DNA from: Halorubellus litoreus
GTDB taxonomy: Archaea; Halobacteriota; Halobacteria; Halobacteriales; Natrialbaceae
Reading direction: 5' to 3'
Assembly (NCBI RefSeq): GCF_037081675.1
Contig: NZ_JAZAQL010000002.1
Location: 1 to 64,000, forward strand
Length of the DNA stretch: 64,000 bases
Under the pieces are notes generated by a model. That model was not told the DNA's origin, did not search any database, and worked only from the letters and a program-made list of their open reading frames with translations. The first letter of the stretch is position 1, and each line of letters starts with the position of its first letter. Shown here piece after piece: positions 1 to 8,074 of the stretch. A program made the translations under genes and the position numbers.

Positions 1-185
1 TCGCCGTACCACACGTTCAGGTCCTCGACGCTCAACTTCGCGTCGCCCTCGAACTCGAACTCCGTCCACTCCTCGCGGGTCTCCTCGGCGGTCTCGCCCG
101 CGACCGTCGTCGACGCCGAGGACTGCGTGCCCGCGCTCTCGATGCCTGTGCTGTCGTCGCCGAAGTCTGATTCTTGCTTACTCAT
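1..185 (-). CDS. pstB: Phosphate ABC transporter ATP-binding protein PstB (N-terminal fragment)
   Basis: Only the first 61 codons lie in the window, so no Walker motif is visible. The fragment begins with an acidic Ser/Thr/Glu-rich stretch and ends in LSVEDLNVWYG, the normal opening of PstB ATPases (the NVWYG strand before Walker A). The ATG overlaps the pstA stop by 8 nt, so translation is probably coupled. As the last visible gene of pstS-pstC-pstA-pstB it would power phosphate import through the PstC/PstA pore. The acidic leader of roughly 45 residues before the ABC domain is longer than in bacterial PstB, as often seen in halophiles. Confidence 0.93.
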   Translation of the reverse strand, partial: MSKQESDFGDDSTGIESAGTQSSASTTVAGETAEETREEWTEFEFEGDAKLSVEDLNVWYG

Positions 186-2838
186 AGTCGAGTTTCCGCC
201 GGAAGATCGTTCGCGCCGTGATGCCGACCGCGTAGAACGAGAGCACGACCATCAGGAGGATGAACGCGCTCGCCCACCCCATGGACGGCGACCCGCTCAC
301 GCCAGCCGCGATGACCGCCCACACCTGCGTCGGCAGCGACGCCGACGCCGCCGTGAGCGCCTCGTTCACGACGAACGGCGGCTGCGCGACGAACCGGAAC
401 CCGCCGATGACGTCCACGGCCTCCGTCGAGTTGAGGGTGGAGCCGAGGACGAGGATGAGCGGCGCGGTCTCGCCCGCGATCCGGCCGACGCCGAGGATGA
501 CGCCCGTGATGACCCCGGGCATCGCCGCCGGAATGACGACGCTCCGGATGGTCGTCCACTGGTCCACGCCAAGCGCCGCGCTCGCGTCCCGGTACTCGTC
601 CGGGACCGCCTTGATGGCCTCGCGACTCGTGATGAGGACGAGCGGGAGGAGCATGAACCCGAGGACGAGCATCCCCGCGAGCAGCGACTCGTCGCCGCCC
701 AGCCGCGGGATGAGGAACGCCGCGCCGAACAGCCCGAAGACGATGCTGGGCGTGCTCCAGAGCGCGTTCGTCGCGATCTCCACGAGGTTCGTGAAGTTCC
801 CCTGCTCGGCGTACTCCGTGAGGAACACGGCGGCGCCGAGCCCGAGCGGGACCGCGAACGCGGTCGCGCCGACGACCAGCCACACCGTTCCCACGATGGC
901 GGGGAGGATGCCGCCGGGTTCGGCACCCAGCGGGATGTACGCCTGCATCGCCATCGGCCACGAGAGCGACCCCTGCGTCGCGACCGCGAACGGCCCGACG
1001 CGGAACGGAACGCCCGTCCCGGCGACGTGCGCGCCGAGCACGCCGACGAACCCAGCAGCCGCGGCGAGCGAGAGCGTCACCTCCTCACCGACCAATCGGC
1101 TGGTGATGGTCTCCTCGACGTTCCCCCGTCCGAGCGCGAGGAGGGCGGCGGTCGCGAGGAAGCCCGCGGCGGCGACGAACGCCGCGAACGCCACCACCGG
1201 GACGCCAGCGACGTTCGGGACCGTCCGCGCGGTCGATTCGAGGAACGCGGTCGCGAGCAGGACCGACAGCCCGCCGAACGCGCCGACGACGAACAGCGGG
1301 GCGACGCCGACCGCGCGCTCGCTGACGTTCCGCGGGTCACCGCCGGCGAGCACGCCGGCGAGCGGCGCGAGCGCGAGCGCCATCGCGGCGACCGCGGCGA
1401 CGACCACGATCCAGTACGCCACTGTTCCGCCGAGCGCGGTCACCCCGAACGGGTTCGCGCCGAAGATACCGAACGCGCCCGCGAGCACCACGAGTGCACC
1501 GACGACCAGCGGGAGCGCTTTCCGGACTTGCCCGACGACCGGGAGGTCCTCGCCGACGTTCTCGAGGCTCCCGTACCGCCGGAAGAAGTACGCGAGCAGC
1601 GCGACGCTCGCGACGAGCACGAGCGGCGACCCGACGACGAGCGAGCGCGTCACCGAGACGCTCGTATCCAGGACCTCCGGCTGGCGGTTCACCTGCACCG
1701 TGTACGTGAAGTCGTACGCGAGCGCTCGTCCGGTCACGACCACGTACGCGAACAGCGCGGAGAGCGCACCGACCGCCGAAACCGGGAGCACCCGCAGGAG
1801 TTGCCTGGCGCCGCCGCGCCACTCCTCCGTGCCAGCCGGCTGGCTCGCGCGATGCGCGGCGAGCGCCAGCAACGGGAGCGTCGCGATGAACGCCGACGCC
1901 GCGCCGATACTGAACCCGTGGAACGCGTACCCGACGCCCTTCAGCGTCACGAACACGACGATGGCCGCCATCACGGCGAGCATCAGGAGCGCGTTCAGGT
2001 TGATGACGAGGAACGTCCCGTACTGGCGGCCTTGCGCGCCGAACCCCTCGCGGGCCTTCGCCGCGGACCACGCCGACAGGAGCGACCCCGTCAGGACGAA
2101 TATCGGGACGACGACGCCGCCCGTGAACCCGCCGGAGACGACGTCGGGGTTCCACTGCCAGCCGACGCCGATGGCGGCGGACGCGACCGTCCCGCCGAGC
2201 ACGGCGACGACGAGGCCAGCGGGGACCGTCGACCCGACGTCCTCGCGAGCGACGACCGTCAGCACGAGGAGCGCGACGCCCACGACGACGGCGACGGCGA
2301 CCCACGCCAGCGAGTCGAACCCGACGAGCGACCCGCCGACGCCCGCGCCGACGCCCAGGCCGACGACGCCGAACGCGCCGCCGGCGAGCAGGCCCGCGCT
2401 CGCGTCCGGCGTCGTCTCCACGACCCCGAACCGGCTCGCCGCGCCCGCGGCGACCACCACGACCGACTCGACGACGAGCAGCCAGCCGAGGAGCGCCGCG
2501 AGCGTCACCGCGGACGCGTACGCGACCCCGGTCAGCAGGACCGTGGACACGAGCAAGCCACCGGCGACGCCACGCAGGCGCTCGGACGTGATTGGGACGA
2601 CGTTCGCCCACGAGAACGCGGCGACGGCGCCGACGCCACCGGCCGTGACCGCAGTCAAGGCGAGCAGGAACTCGCCGAGGGCCGGGCCGCTCGCCGCGAG
2701 CCCGACGACCTGGACGAGCGACAGGAGCGCGAGCGCGAACCCGACGACCGTCAGCGAGATGACGCCGTCGAGCGCGCGGTCGTACAATCGAGAGTCCGCG
2801 CCGACGAGCGTCGTGTCGCGAGCGTACGCGTCACTCAT
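178..2838 (-). CDS. pstA: Phosphate ABC transporter permease PstA with a very long hydrophobic N-terminus
   Basis: Integral membrane subunit of the high-affinity phosphate importer, 886 residues. The last ~270 residues are the typical permease domain, with the EAA-loop region SREAIKAVPDEYRDASAALG followed by GRIAGETAPLI, which contacts PstB. The preceding ~600 residues are almost entirely hydrophobic segments separated by short loops, perhaps a dozen or more membrane spans; bacterial PstA is about 300 residues. One open frame runs throughout, so this is an extension or fusion rather than a frameshift artefact. The start overlaps the pstC stop by 4 nt (ATGA) and the 3' end overlaps pstB. The permease call is firm; the role of the N-terminal part is unknown. 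Confidence 0.93.
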   Translation of the reverse strand: MSDAYARDTTLVGADSRLYDRALDGVISLTVVGFALALLSLVQVVGLAASGPALGEFLLALTAVTAGGVGAVAAFSWANVVPITSERLRGVAGGLLVSTVLLTGVAYASAVTLAALLGWLLVVESVVVVAAGAASRFGVVETTPDASAGLLAGGAFGVVGLGVGAGVGGSLVGFDSLAWVAVAVVVGVALLVLTVVAREDVGSTVPAGLVVAVLGGTVASAAIGVGWQWNPDVVSGGFTGGVVVPIFVLTGSLLSAWSAAKAREGFGAQGRQYGTFLVINLNALLMLAVMAAIVVFVTLKGVGYAFHGFSIGAASAFIATLPLLALAAHRASQPAGTEEWRGGARQLLRVLPVSAVGALSALFAYVVVTGRALAYDFTYTVQVNRQPEVLDTSVSVTRSLVVGSPLVLVASVALLAYFFRRYGSLENVGEDLPVVGQVRKALPLVVGALVVLAGAFGIFGANPFGVTALGGTVAYWIVVVAAVAAMALALAPLAGVLAGGDPRNVSERAVGVAPLFVVGAFGGLSVLLATAFLESTARTVPNVAGVPVVAFAAFVAAAGFLATAALLALGRGNVEETITSRLVGEEVTLSLAAAAGFVGVLGAHVAGTGVPFRVGPFAVATQGSLSWPMAMQAYIPLGAEPGGILPAIVGTVWLVVGATAFAVPLGLGAAVFLTEYAEQGNFTNLVEIATNALWSTPSIVFGLFGAAFLIPRLGGDESLLAGMLVLGFMLLPLVLITSREAIKAVPDEYRDASAALGVDQWTTIRSVVIPAAMPGVITGVILGVGRIAGETAPLILVLGSTLNSTEAVDVIGGFRFVAQPPFVVNEALTAASASLPTQVWAVIAAGVSGSPSMGWASAFILLMVVLSFYAVGITARTIFRRKLDYE

Positions 2839-3956
2839 GCTTGCCCCCGCAGCTTCTCCTTCATCCGGCGCTCGATGAACTGCGAGAGGACGCTCATCCC
2901 GGCGACGATGACGAACAGGATGACGCCCGCGACGAACAGCACGTCGATCGTGCTCTCGGACGCACTCCCGTAGTTCGTCGCGATGAGGCTCGTTAGCGTC
3001 GCGCCCGCGTCGAACACGTCGAACAGCGGGTTCGACAACCCGACGCCCGCCGCCATGATGGCGGCGACCGCCATCGTCTCACCGATCGCGCGCCCGAGCC
3101 CGAGGATGAGACCCGCAGAGATTCCCGAGAACGCCGCCGGTATCGAGATGGACTTCATCGTCTGCCACTGCGTCGCGCCCATCGCGACCGAGCCGTCCTT
3201 CATCGACCGCGGGACGCTCGACAGCGCGTCCTCCGCGACCGACACGACCGTCGGGAGCGCCATCAGGCCGACGACGAGCCCCGCGATGAGGAACGACGCG
3301 CCGTCGTCGAGGAACGACGTCTGGATGAACCCGTTCAGCACCTGGAACCCGATGAACCCGTACACGATGGACGGAATCCCAGCGAGCACCTCGACGGCGG
3401 GCTTGACGACCTCGCGCACGCCGTCACTCGCGACCTCGCTGATGAACAGTGCGCCGAACAACCCGAGCGGCCCGGCGACGAACGCCGATATCGTCGTCAC
3501 GATGACCGTCGCCCAGATGGTCGGGATCAGCGAGTACGCGCCCGAGAGCGGATTCCAGTACGTCTCGCCCGACGGGAGGACCGCGTCCAGCCAGAAGAAC
3601 CACCGGACGTTCCCGTCGACCACCGGAATCAGGAACAACCCGAGGCCGTGTTCGCCGACCGCCGGGAACGCGCTCGCGAACAAGTACACCGTGATGAACG
3701 TCACCGTCAGCACCGTCGACACGGTCGCGACGAGCGTCAACAACCGCGCGGTCTCCGCCTGATGCCTCACCCACGACACCACGGTCGTCAGCCCGAACAG
3801 CACGAACGTCGGGAGTGCGAGCGCCGGCGCGACGAGGAACACGCCCACGGTCGCGACGAGCAAGAGCGCCGCCGAACCGACCGTGAGGAGCGCGCCCTCC
3901 GACGCGTCCTGGCCGAGGAGTGTTGTGCGAGCGTTCGACATGAAGTTACTGGACAT
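2835..3956 (-). CDS. pstC: Phosphate ABC transporter permease PstC
   Basis: 373-residue membrane permease that pairs with PstA. It has several hydrophobic spans and a PstC-type EAA loop (SVAEDALSSVPRSMKDGSVA, then MGATQWQTMKSISIPAAFSG) followed by GRAIGETMAVAAI. It lies 64 nt downstream of pstS and overlaps pstA by ATGA, which fits one operon. Two in-frame ATGs lie close together (3956 and 3941); I took the first, but nothing in the sequence decides between them. Confidence 0.93.
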   Translation of the reverse strand: MSSNFMSNARTTLLGQDASEGALLTVGSAALLLVATVGVFLVAPALALPTFVLFGLTTVVSWVRHQAETARLLTLVATVSTVLTVTFITVYLFASAFPAVGEHGLGLFLIPVVDGNVRWFFWLDAVLPSGETYWNPLSGAYSLIPTIWATVIVTTISAFVAGPLGLFGALFISEVASDGVREVVKPAVEVLAGIPSIVYGFIGFQVLNGFIQTSFLDDGASFLIAGLVVGLMALPTVVSVAEDALSSVPRSMKDGSVAMGATQWQTMKSISIPAAFSGISAGLILGLGRAIGETMAVAAIMAAGVGLSNPLFDVFDAGATLTSLIATNYGSASESTIDVLFVAGVILFVIVAGMSVLSQFIERRMKEKLRGQA

Positions 3957-4020
3957 TTCGTATCTTGTGGGGTCTGTCGCGTCGTTCGACTGCCTGTCCT
4001 CCGGTCCACCCGCAGTCGCG

Positions 4021-5163
4021 TCAGTTCGTCGGCTCGGGGAGCTTCCCGAGCTGGGTCTCCTGCCGGCGTTTCCCGAGCGCGAAGTAGTTGTTCGGCTTCA
4101 CGAACGTGTCCTGCCCGAAGTCACTCAGGAGCATCCGCAGGAACGCCGCCTCCTGCTTGCTCGTGCCGTCCCACGTGTACGCGTGCAGGTCGCGACTCAG
4201 GGGGTAGGCCTTCGAGTCGAGGCCGTTCTGGTCGTCCTGATAGCTGTACGTCGTCCCCTCCCAGTTCAGCGCGATGGGCGCGACGCCGTCGGTGTCGATG
4301 AACGTCAACGCCAGGTAACTGATGGCGTTGTCGGCCTGCGCGATCGCCTCCGCGAGCCGCTGGTTCTGCCCGAAGCGATTCGCCACCGAGGTGTCCTCCT
4401 CGGGGTTCCCGAAGACGTTCGCGACGAAACTCGTCCGCGTCCCGGAGCCCTTGACGCGCCCGAGCACCTGAATGTCCCTGTCTGGGCCACCGAGCTCGGT
4501 CCAGTTCGTGATGCGGCCCTTGTAGAGGTCCTTGAGCTCCTGGCCAGTGATCTCGGTGACGCCAGCGTCAGCGATCTCCTCGGAGACGACGAGGGGCTGG
4601 CCGTCGACGCCGACGACGTGATCCGTGAACTTCTCGTAGGACTCGCGGTCCGGGAGCTCGTCCTCGACGTTCCCCGAGGAGTTCCCGATGTCTATCTGCT
4701 CGCTCATCACCTTCTCGACGCCCGTCCCCGAGTGACTGAGTGCGACCGTGAACCGGAACGGCGGCTTCCCGTCGCCGCTCGGCTCGAACCCGTACAGGCC
4801 AGCCCAGTAATCCGCGAGATTCTTCTCCGTCTCGATACCGTACTCGCCGTGGGGCCAGTACTCGGAGTCGCTCGCCGGCCGGTTCGCGTTCCAGTACGAC
4901 CCGCCCGAGTTCATGATCGGGTACACCGTCGACGACCCACCAGACGTCAACGTGCGCGGGCCGCTCGACCCGCCGCCGGACTCACCGTCGCTGGCCGACT
5001 CGGTCGAGGTCGACGTCGAGGTCGACGCACCCTCCGCGCGTCGCGCCCCACGCAGCGAGTCACCCATGCAACCCGCCGTCGCCGCCACCCCGACGACGCC
5101 CGCCGTGGCGATGAATTCACGCCGCGATGCCCTGCCGGGATACCGCTCCGGGTCTTCCGCCAT
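4021..5163 (-). CDS. pstS: Phosphate-binding lipoprotein PstS (Tat-exported)
   Basis: Extracytoplasmic phosphate receptor, 380 residues. The N-terminus carries a twin-arginine signal (SRREFIATAGVVGVAATAGC) whose Cys fits a lipobox, so the mature protein is probably lipid-anchored outside the cell. An acidic Ser/Thr linker of about 35 residues follows, then GGSSTVYPI, which matches the phosphate-binding loop of PstS proteins, and later SGTGVEKV and GSGTRTSF, further ligand-loop signatures. It is the first gene of the operon, and a TATA-like box 22-29 nt upstream supports the chosen ATG as a leaderless start. Confidence 0.95.
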   Translation of the reverse strand: MAEDPERYPGRASRREFIATAGVVGVAATAGCMGDSLRGARRAEGASTSTSTSTESASDGESGGGSSGPRTLTSGGSSTVYPIMNSGGSYWNANRPASDSEYWPHGEYGIETEKNLADYWAGLYGFEPSGDGKPPFRFTVALSHSGTGVEKVMSEQIDIGNSSGNVEDELPDRESYEKFTDHVVGVDGQPLVVSEEIADAGVTEITGQELKDLYKGRITNWTELGGPDRDIQVLGRVKGSGTRTSFVANVFGNPEEDTSVANRFGQNQRLAEAIAQADNAISYLALTFIDTDGVAPIALNWEGTTYSYQDDQNGLDSKAYPLSRDLHAYTWDGTSKQEAAFLRMLLSDFGQDTFVKPNNYFALGKRRQETQLGKLPEPTN

Positions 5164-5184
5164 TACGACTAGGAAGACGGATTC

Positions 5185-5192
5185 CTACTAAA
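5185..5192 (-). promoter_or_regulatory. Probable TATA box of the pst operon
   Basis: Minus-strand TTTAGTAG is centred about 26 nt before the pstS ATG, the spacing expected for a leaderless haloarchaeal transcript. The 100 bp further upstream is unusually AT-rich for this genome (ATATCGATATAT near 5240) and could hold a phosphate-response element; no specific box is assigned. Confidence 0.6.
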
Positions 5193-5364
5193 GCGGTTGC
5201 TAATATCCCTATAGCCACCTACAGAACTTCCATACTGAACATATCGATATATAGGAATACGTATTCTCGAGGCGGTCGACGGCCGATCCGCCGATACACC
5301 CGGATACCACGACGAACACGGCGCAGAACGCACGAAACCGGTCACCGGACCGACCGCTAGCCGT

Positions 5365-5610
5365 GCGACACAACAGGCGACACGCCACCCGAACCACACC
5401 CAACCGACCGCCAGCAACCTACCCAACCAGTCAACCCACAGCAACCAACACCCATGCCAGCACACCACACTCGACCATCTATATACCCGACACTCCCCCT
5501 CCCAACCCACCCCACCGATACCTCACCAAAACACCAACACGCGCACCCAGAACCCCACCACCACCGAACCACCGACACCCACGCTCACCACAACACCACC
5601 ACGTTTTCAC
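5365..5610. other. Extremely A/C-skewed non-coding spacer
   Basis: About 245 bp in which the plus strand is almost only A and C with scattered T and very few G; the minus strand is correspondingly G/T-rich. Translations are low-complexity Pro/Thr/His/Asn and do not look like proteins. It lies downstream of tRNA-Val in the direction of that gene's transcription. I see no gene in it. Confidence 0.6.
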
Positions 5611-5624
5611 ACAGAAAGCGAGTC

Positions 5625-5700
5625 GGGGCGGATTCGAACCGGAACGAGACGGTCGCCCTCGCTTCGCTCGGGCGCTGCGACTCGTAGGGTTCGAATCCGC
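5625..5700. repeat. Relics of a tRNA T-arm beside tRNA-Val
   Basis: Positions 5625-5641 repeat, in the same orientation, 17 nt of the T-arm/3' half of tRNA-Val (5769-5785). Positions 5688-5700 carry 13 nt of the same arm inverted. No acceptor or anticodon arm accompanies them and the T-stem of the first copy is mismatched, so neither is a functional tRNA. Direct repeats of a tRNA 3' part are the usual footprint of integrase-mediated insertion; here only a stub remains. Confidence 0.55.
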
Positions 5701-5710
5701 ACAGAACCAT

Positions 5711-5760
5711 TCTTACTGCACACGCTCGTCGCTAGCGCTCCTCGCTCTTGTGCAGCAAGA
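5711..5760. repeat. 12-bp inverted repeat just downstream of tRNA-Val
   Basis: Arms at 5711-5722 and 5749-5760 match at 11 of 12 positions (core CTGCACA / TGTGCAG) around a 26-nt loop. It lies immediately 3' of tRNA-Val on the minus strand and could be a processing or termination structure, or the end of a decayed element. No T-run follows it. Confidence 0.45.
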
Positions 5761-5762
5761 AG

Positions 5763-5837
5763 TGGGTTGGGGCGGATTCGAACCGCCGGCCTGCTCCGTG
5801 TGAAGGAGCCGTCATAACCTGGCTAGACCACCAACCC
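5763..5837 (-). tRNA. tRNA-Val (anticodon CAC)
   Basis: 75-nt cloverleaf on the minus strand. The 7-bp acceptor stem pairs GGGTTGG with CCAACCC, plus discriminator A. The anticodon stem GCTCC/GGAGC encloses loop TTCACAC, giving anticodon CAC (reads GUG). The T-arm GGCGG-TTCGAAT-CCGCC is perfect. There is no intron and CCA is not encoded. It stands alone, followed by the T-arm relics. Confidence 0.95.
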
Positions 5838-5862
5838 AGGCACTCGTGGGTACCCGGTTGGT

Positions 5863-5870
5863 GAACTAAA
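5863..5870 (-). promoter_or_regulatory. Probable TATA box for tRNA-Val
   Basis: Minus-strand TTTAGTTC, preceded by CC, is centred about 30 nt upstream of the mature tRNA 5' end, consistent with a transcript start a few nucleotides before it. Confidence 0.5.
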
Positions 5871-5882
5871 GGGTTCCGTTCC

Positions 5883-6152
5883 TCAGGCGGATTGCTCGGT
5901 GCGGTCGCGGTACGCGGCGACCTTCTCGCGGGCTTCGACGATGCGCTCGCGCGCCTCGCCCTCCGCGCGCTGCTCGATCTCCTTCAGGTCCGACTGGAGC
6001 TTCTCGACCCGCGACGGCTCGGGCTCGGGTTCGACGCCGCGCAGCTCGTTCACGCGCTCGACGACGGGCTCGAGCTCCTCCTTGATGCCGGCGGAGGCGT
6101 GCTCACCGGCTCGCTTCAGGTAGTATCGGGCGTCTTCGAAGTGCTTGTTCAT
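5883..6152 (-). CDS. Small charged helical protein, haloarchaeal conserved type
   Basis: 89 residues beginning MNKHFEDARYYLKRAGEHASAG. A longer frame (to 6215) exists, but its extra 21 residues look non-coding and the ATG at 6152 begins the conserved-looking part. The sequence is rich in Glu, Arg and Ala with heptad-like spacing (VEKLQSDLKEIEQRAEGEARERI), suggesting a helical bundle or coiled coil. There is no signal peptide or membrane span. Similar short proteins of unknown function are common in haloarchaea. It is a single gene ending just before tRNA-Val. Confidence 0.75.
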   Translation of the reverse strand: MNKHFEDARYYLKRAGEHASAGIKEELEPVVERVNELRGVEPEPEPSRVEKLQSDLKEIEQRAEGEARERIVEAREKVAAYRDRTEQSA

Positions 6153-6205
6153 ACAATACTGTTGGATTGGATAGGACAAGAATCTGTCGCCCGCCATCAC
6201 TCCCG

Positions 6206-6257
6206 TTTTAGGCAACCCGAAATCGGCACCTTTACCAATGATTTAGGCATACCTAAA
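6206..6257. promoter_or_regulatory. Candidate DtxR/Idr-type metal-regulator operators (one good palindrome, one half-match)
   Basis: TTTAGGCATACCTAAA at 6242-6257 equals its reverse complement at 14 of 16 positions and has the TTAGG...CCTAA architecture of operators bound by DtxR-family iron/manganese repressors, a family used by haloarchaea (Idr, SirR). A second, poorer copy (TTTTAGGCAACCCGAAA) lies at 6206-6222. They sit in the spacer between the divergent genes starting at 6152 (minus) and 6432 (plus), closer to the former. Which gene they control is not clear. Confidence 0.5.
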
Positions 6258-6431
6258 ATCGTGGCGGCGGGCGAACCCCGCCACGCGAACCGTCTGTCCC
6301 AACCACCGGGTCGTCGCCTCGTGACCGACGACCCACGACAGAGCCGTGGGCATCACGCGGCACCGCCGCGGCACGGCTCACTCCTGCTTCACCCAAAACC
6401 GTTTACCAGCACCGTCGCGTACGCCACTCGC

Positions 6432-7379
6432 GTGTTCGAACGACTCTCTATCCCGACTCCCTTCCAGGTCGGCCCGGTCAACGCCTACGTCGCCGGGCAG
6501 ACCATCGTCGACCCGGGCCCAGCGAGCGAGGAGGCCTGGTCGAAGCTCCTCACCGAACTCGACGCACACGACCTCGACCCCGAGGACTTCGAACAGGTAC
6601 TCGTCACGCACCCCCACCCGGACCACTTCGGGCTCGCGAAACGCTTCCGCGAGCGCGGCGCGCGCGTCCTCGCGAGCGCGCCCGCCGCCCACATCATCGG
6701 CGGGTTCGAAGCACGACTCGCGTACGAACAGGAGTTCTTCCAGGAGTTCTTCCAGCGACACGGCATGGCCGAGTCCACCGCCAGAACCGTCACCGACCTC
6801 CCCGAAGCCTTCGTCGAGTACGCCCCCGACGTCGACACCGACCGCGTCCTCGACGCCGGCGACACCGTCACCGTCGACGGGGCCACCCTCGACGTCGGTA
6901 CCACGACCGGGCACGCCCCCGGCGAACTCACGTTCGCGTACGACCACGACGACGAACGACGCGTCATCGTCGGCGACAACGTCCTCCCCGACATCACGCC
7001 GAACCCACTCCTCCAGCCGCCGATGGACCACCACGACGAGCGCCCGCGCATCCTCCCCGCGTTCAACGACGCACTCGCCCGCCTCCGCGACGCCGACTAC
7101 GACCGCATGCTCCCCGGACACCGCGAGGTGATCGACGACCCCGCCGGACGTATCGACGAGATACTCGCCGCACACGAGGACCGCACCGAGACCGTCATCG
7201 GGCTCCTCGACGGCCCGACGACCGCGGTCGACGTGATGAACGGCCTCTTCGAGGACTTGCCCGCGACCGAGCAATTCAGCGGGATGAGCGAGGCGGTCGG
7301 GCACCTGGACGTGCTCGAAGCTCGCGGCGAGGTGACGCGCCGCGAACAAGGTGGCATGGTCGTCTACGAACGCGCCTGA
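6432..7379 (+). CDS. Metallo-beta-lactamase-fold hydrolase (glyoxalase II-like)
   Basis: 315 residues, GTG start at VFERLSIPTPF. The motif THPHPDHFG gives the H-x-H-x-D-H zinc-binding core; downstream GHAPGEL and the PGHRE motif supply later metal ligands. The N-terminal strand (PVNAYVAGQTIVDPGP) and the C-terminal helical/winged part resemble the haloarchaeal MBL hydrolases annotated as hydroxyacylglutathione hydrolase-like. The substrate cannot be deduced. The frame is open far upstream, but that part is rich in chance Arg/Ser and lacks homologous features, so I start at the GTG. Confidence 0.85.
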   Translation: MFERLSIPTPFQVGPVNAYVAGQTIVDPGPASEEAWSKLLTELDAHDLDPEDFEQVLVTHPHPDHFGLAKRFRERGARVLASAPAAHIIGGFEARLAYEQEFFQEFFQRHGMAESTARTVTDLPEAFVEYAPDVDTDRVLDAGDTVTVDGATLDVGTTTGHAPGELTFAYDHDDERRVIVGDNVLPDITPNPLLQPPMDHHDERPRILPAFNDALARLRDADYDRMLPGHREVIDDPAGRIDEILAAHEDRTETVIGLLDGPTTAVDVMNGLFEDLPATEQFSGMSEAVGHLDVLEARGEVTRREQGGMVVYERA

Positions 7380-7412
7380 GAACGCCGCTCGCCCACGAAT
7401 TGTCGACCGCGG

Positions 7413-7946
7413 TCAGTACGTCGGATTCTCCTCGCGGACGCCGTCGCGTTTGTTCACCACGCGCGCCCACGTGAAGAGGCCGTCCGACAGCCGGTTCAGG
7501 TACTGGATCGCCTCCGCGTTCACCGGGTCGCCCGCGGCGAACTCCACGGCACGGCGTTCCGCGCGCCGACACACCGTCCGGGCGTGATGCAACCGCGAGC
7601 CCTTCTCGGACCCCGTCGGGAGGATGAACGACTCCAGCGGGTCGAGTTCCTCCTCGAACGCGTCGATCCAGTCCTCTATCTCGTCCACGTGCGCTTCGCG
7701 CACGCGCGGGTCGTCCTCGTCGGGGTCGGGGTTCGCGAAGTCCGCCTGCACGACGTGCAGGTGATTCTGGACGCCCTCCAGTATCTCGTCGACGTCGTCG
7801 TGACCCGTCGGCCGAACCGTCCCGATGAGCGCGTTCAGTTCGTCGACGGTCCCGTACGCCTCGATGCGCGGACTCGTCTTCGACACCCGACTCATGTCCC
7901 GCAGGTCGGTCATCCCGTCGTCGCCACGACCGGTGTATATCTTCAT
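7413..7946 (-). CDS. pduO: ATP:cob(I)alamin adenosyltransferase, PduO type
   Basis: 177-residue cytosolic enzyme that transfers adenosyl from ATP to cob(I)alamin, making coenzyme B12. The N-terminus KIYTGRGDDGMTDL is the PduO ATP-binding loop; SPRIEAYGTVDELNALIG, the SFILPTGSEKGSRLHHARTV helix and the CRRAERRAVEF segment carry conserved PduO residues, and NRLSDGLFTWAR is the usual C-terminal signature. The start at MKIYTG agrees with family length and with a TTAAGT-type box about 28 nt upstream (near 7971-7978). It is divergent from the PLP decarboxylase. Confidence 0.92.
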   Translation of the reverse strand: MKIYTGRGDDGMTDLRDMSRVSKTSPRIEAYGTVDELNALIGTVRPTGHDDVDEILEGVQNHLHVVQADFANPDPDEDDPRVREAHVDEIEDWIDAFEEELDPLESFILPTGSEKGSRLHHARTVCRRAERRAVEFAAGDPVNAEAIQYLNRLSDGLFTWARVVNKRDGVREENPTY

Positions 7947-8074
7947 GCATCGTCGTCGGGCCCGCTTGCACTTAACTATCGCCCGGAACACGTGCGATAA
8001 ACCACTACGCGCGATACAGAATCCGTGGTCGTGGGTGCGGAACCGCTTATCAGCCATCCGAGCGAAGCCGGCGT

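Noticed and set aside
127..2973. A 948-codon open frame on the plus strand opposite pstA
   Set aside because: The product is almost all Arg, Glu, Asp and Pro, the typical antisense shadow of a G+C-rich hydrophobic gene. The opposite strand encodes a clear PstA with EAA loop.
5363..5803. A 146-codon plus-strand frame across the spacer and tRNA-Val
   Set aside because: It reads low-complexity Pro/Thr/His and then through the antisense of the tRNA (GGFEP translations), a well-known false gene pattern beside tRNAs.
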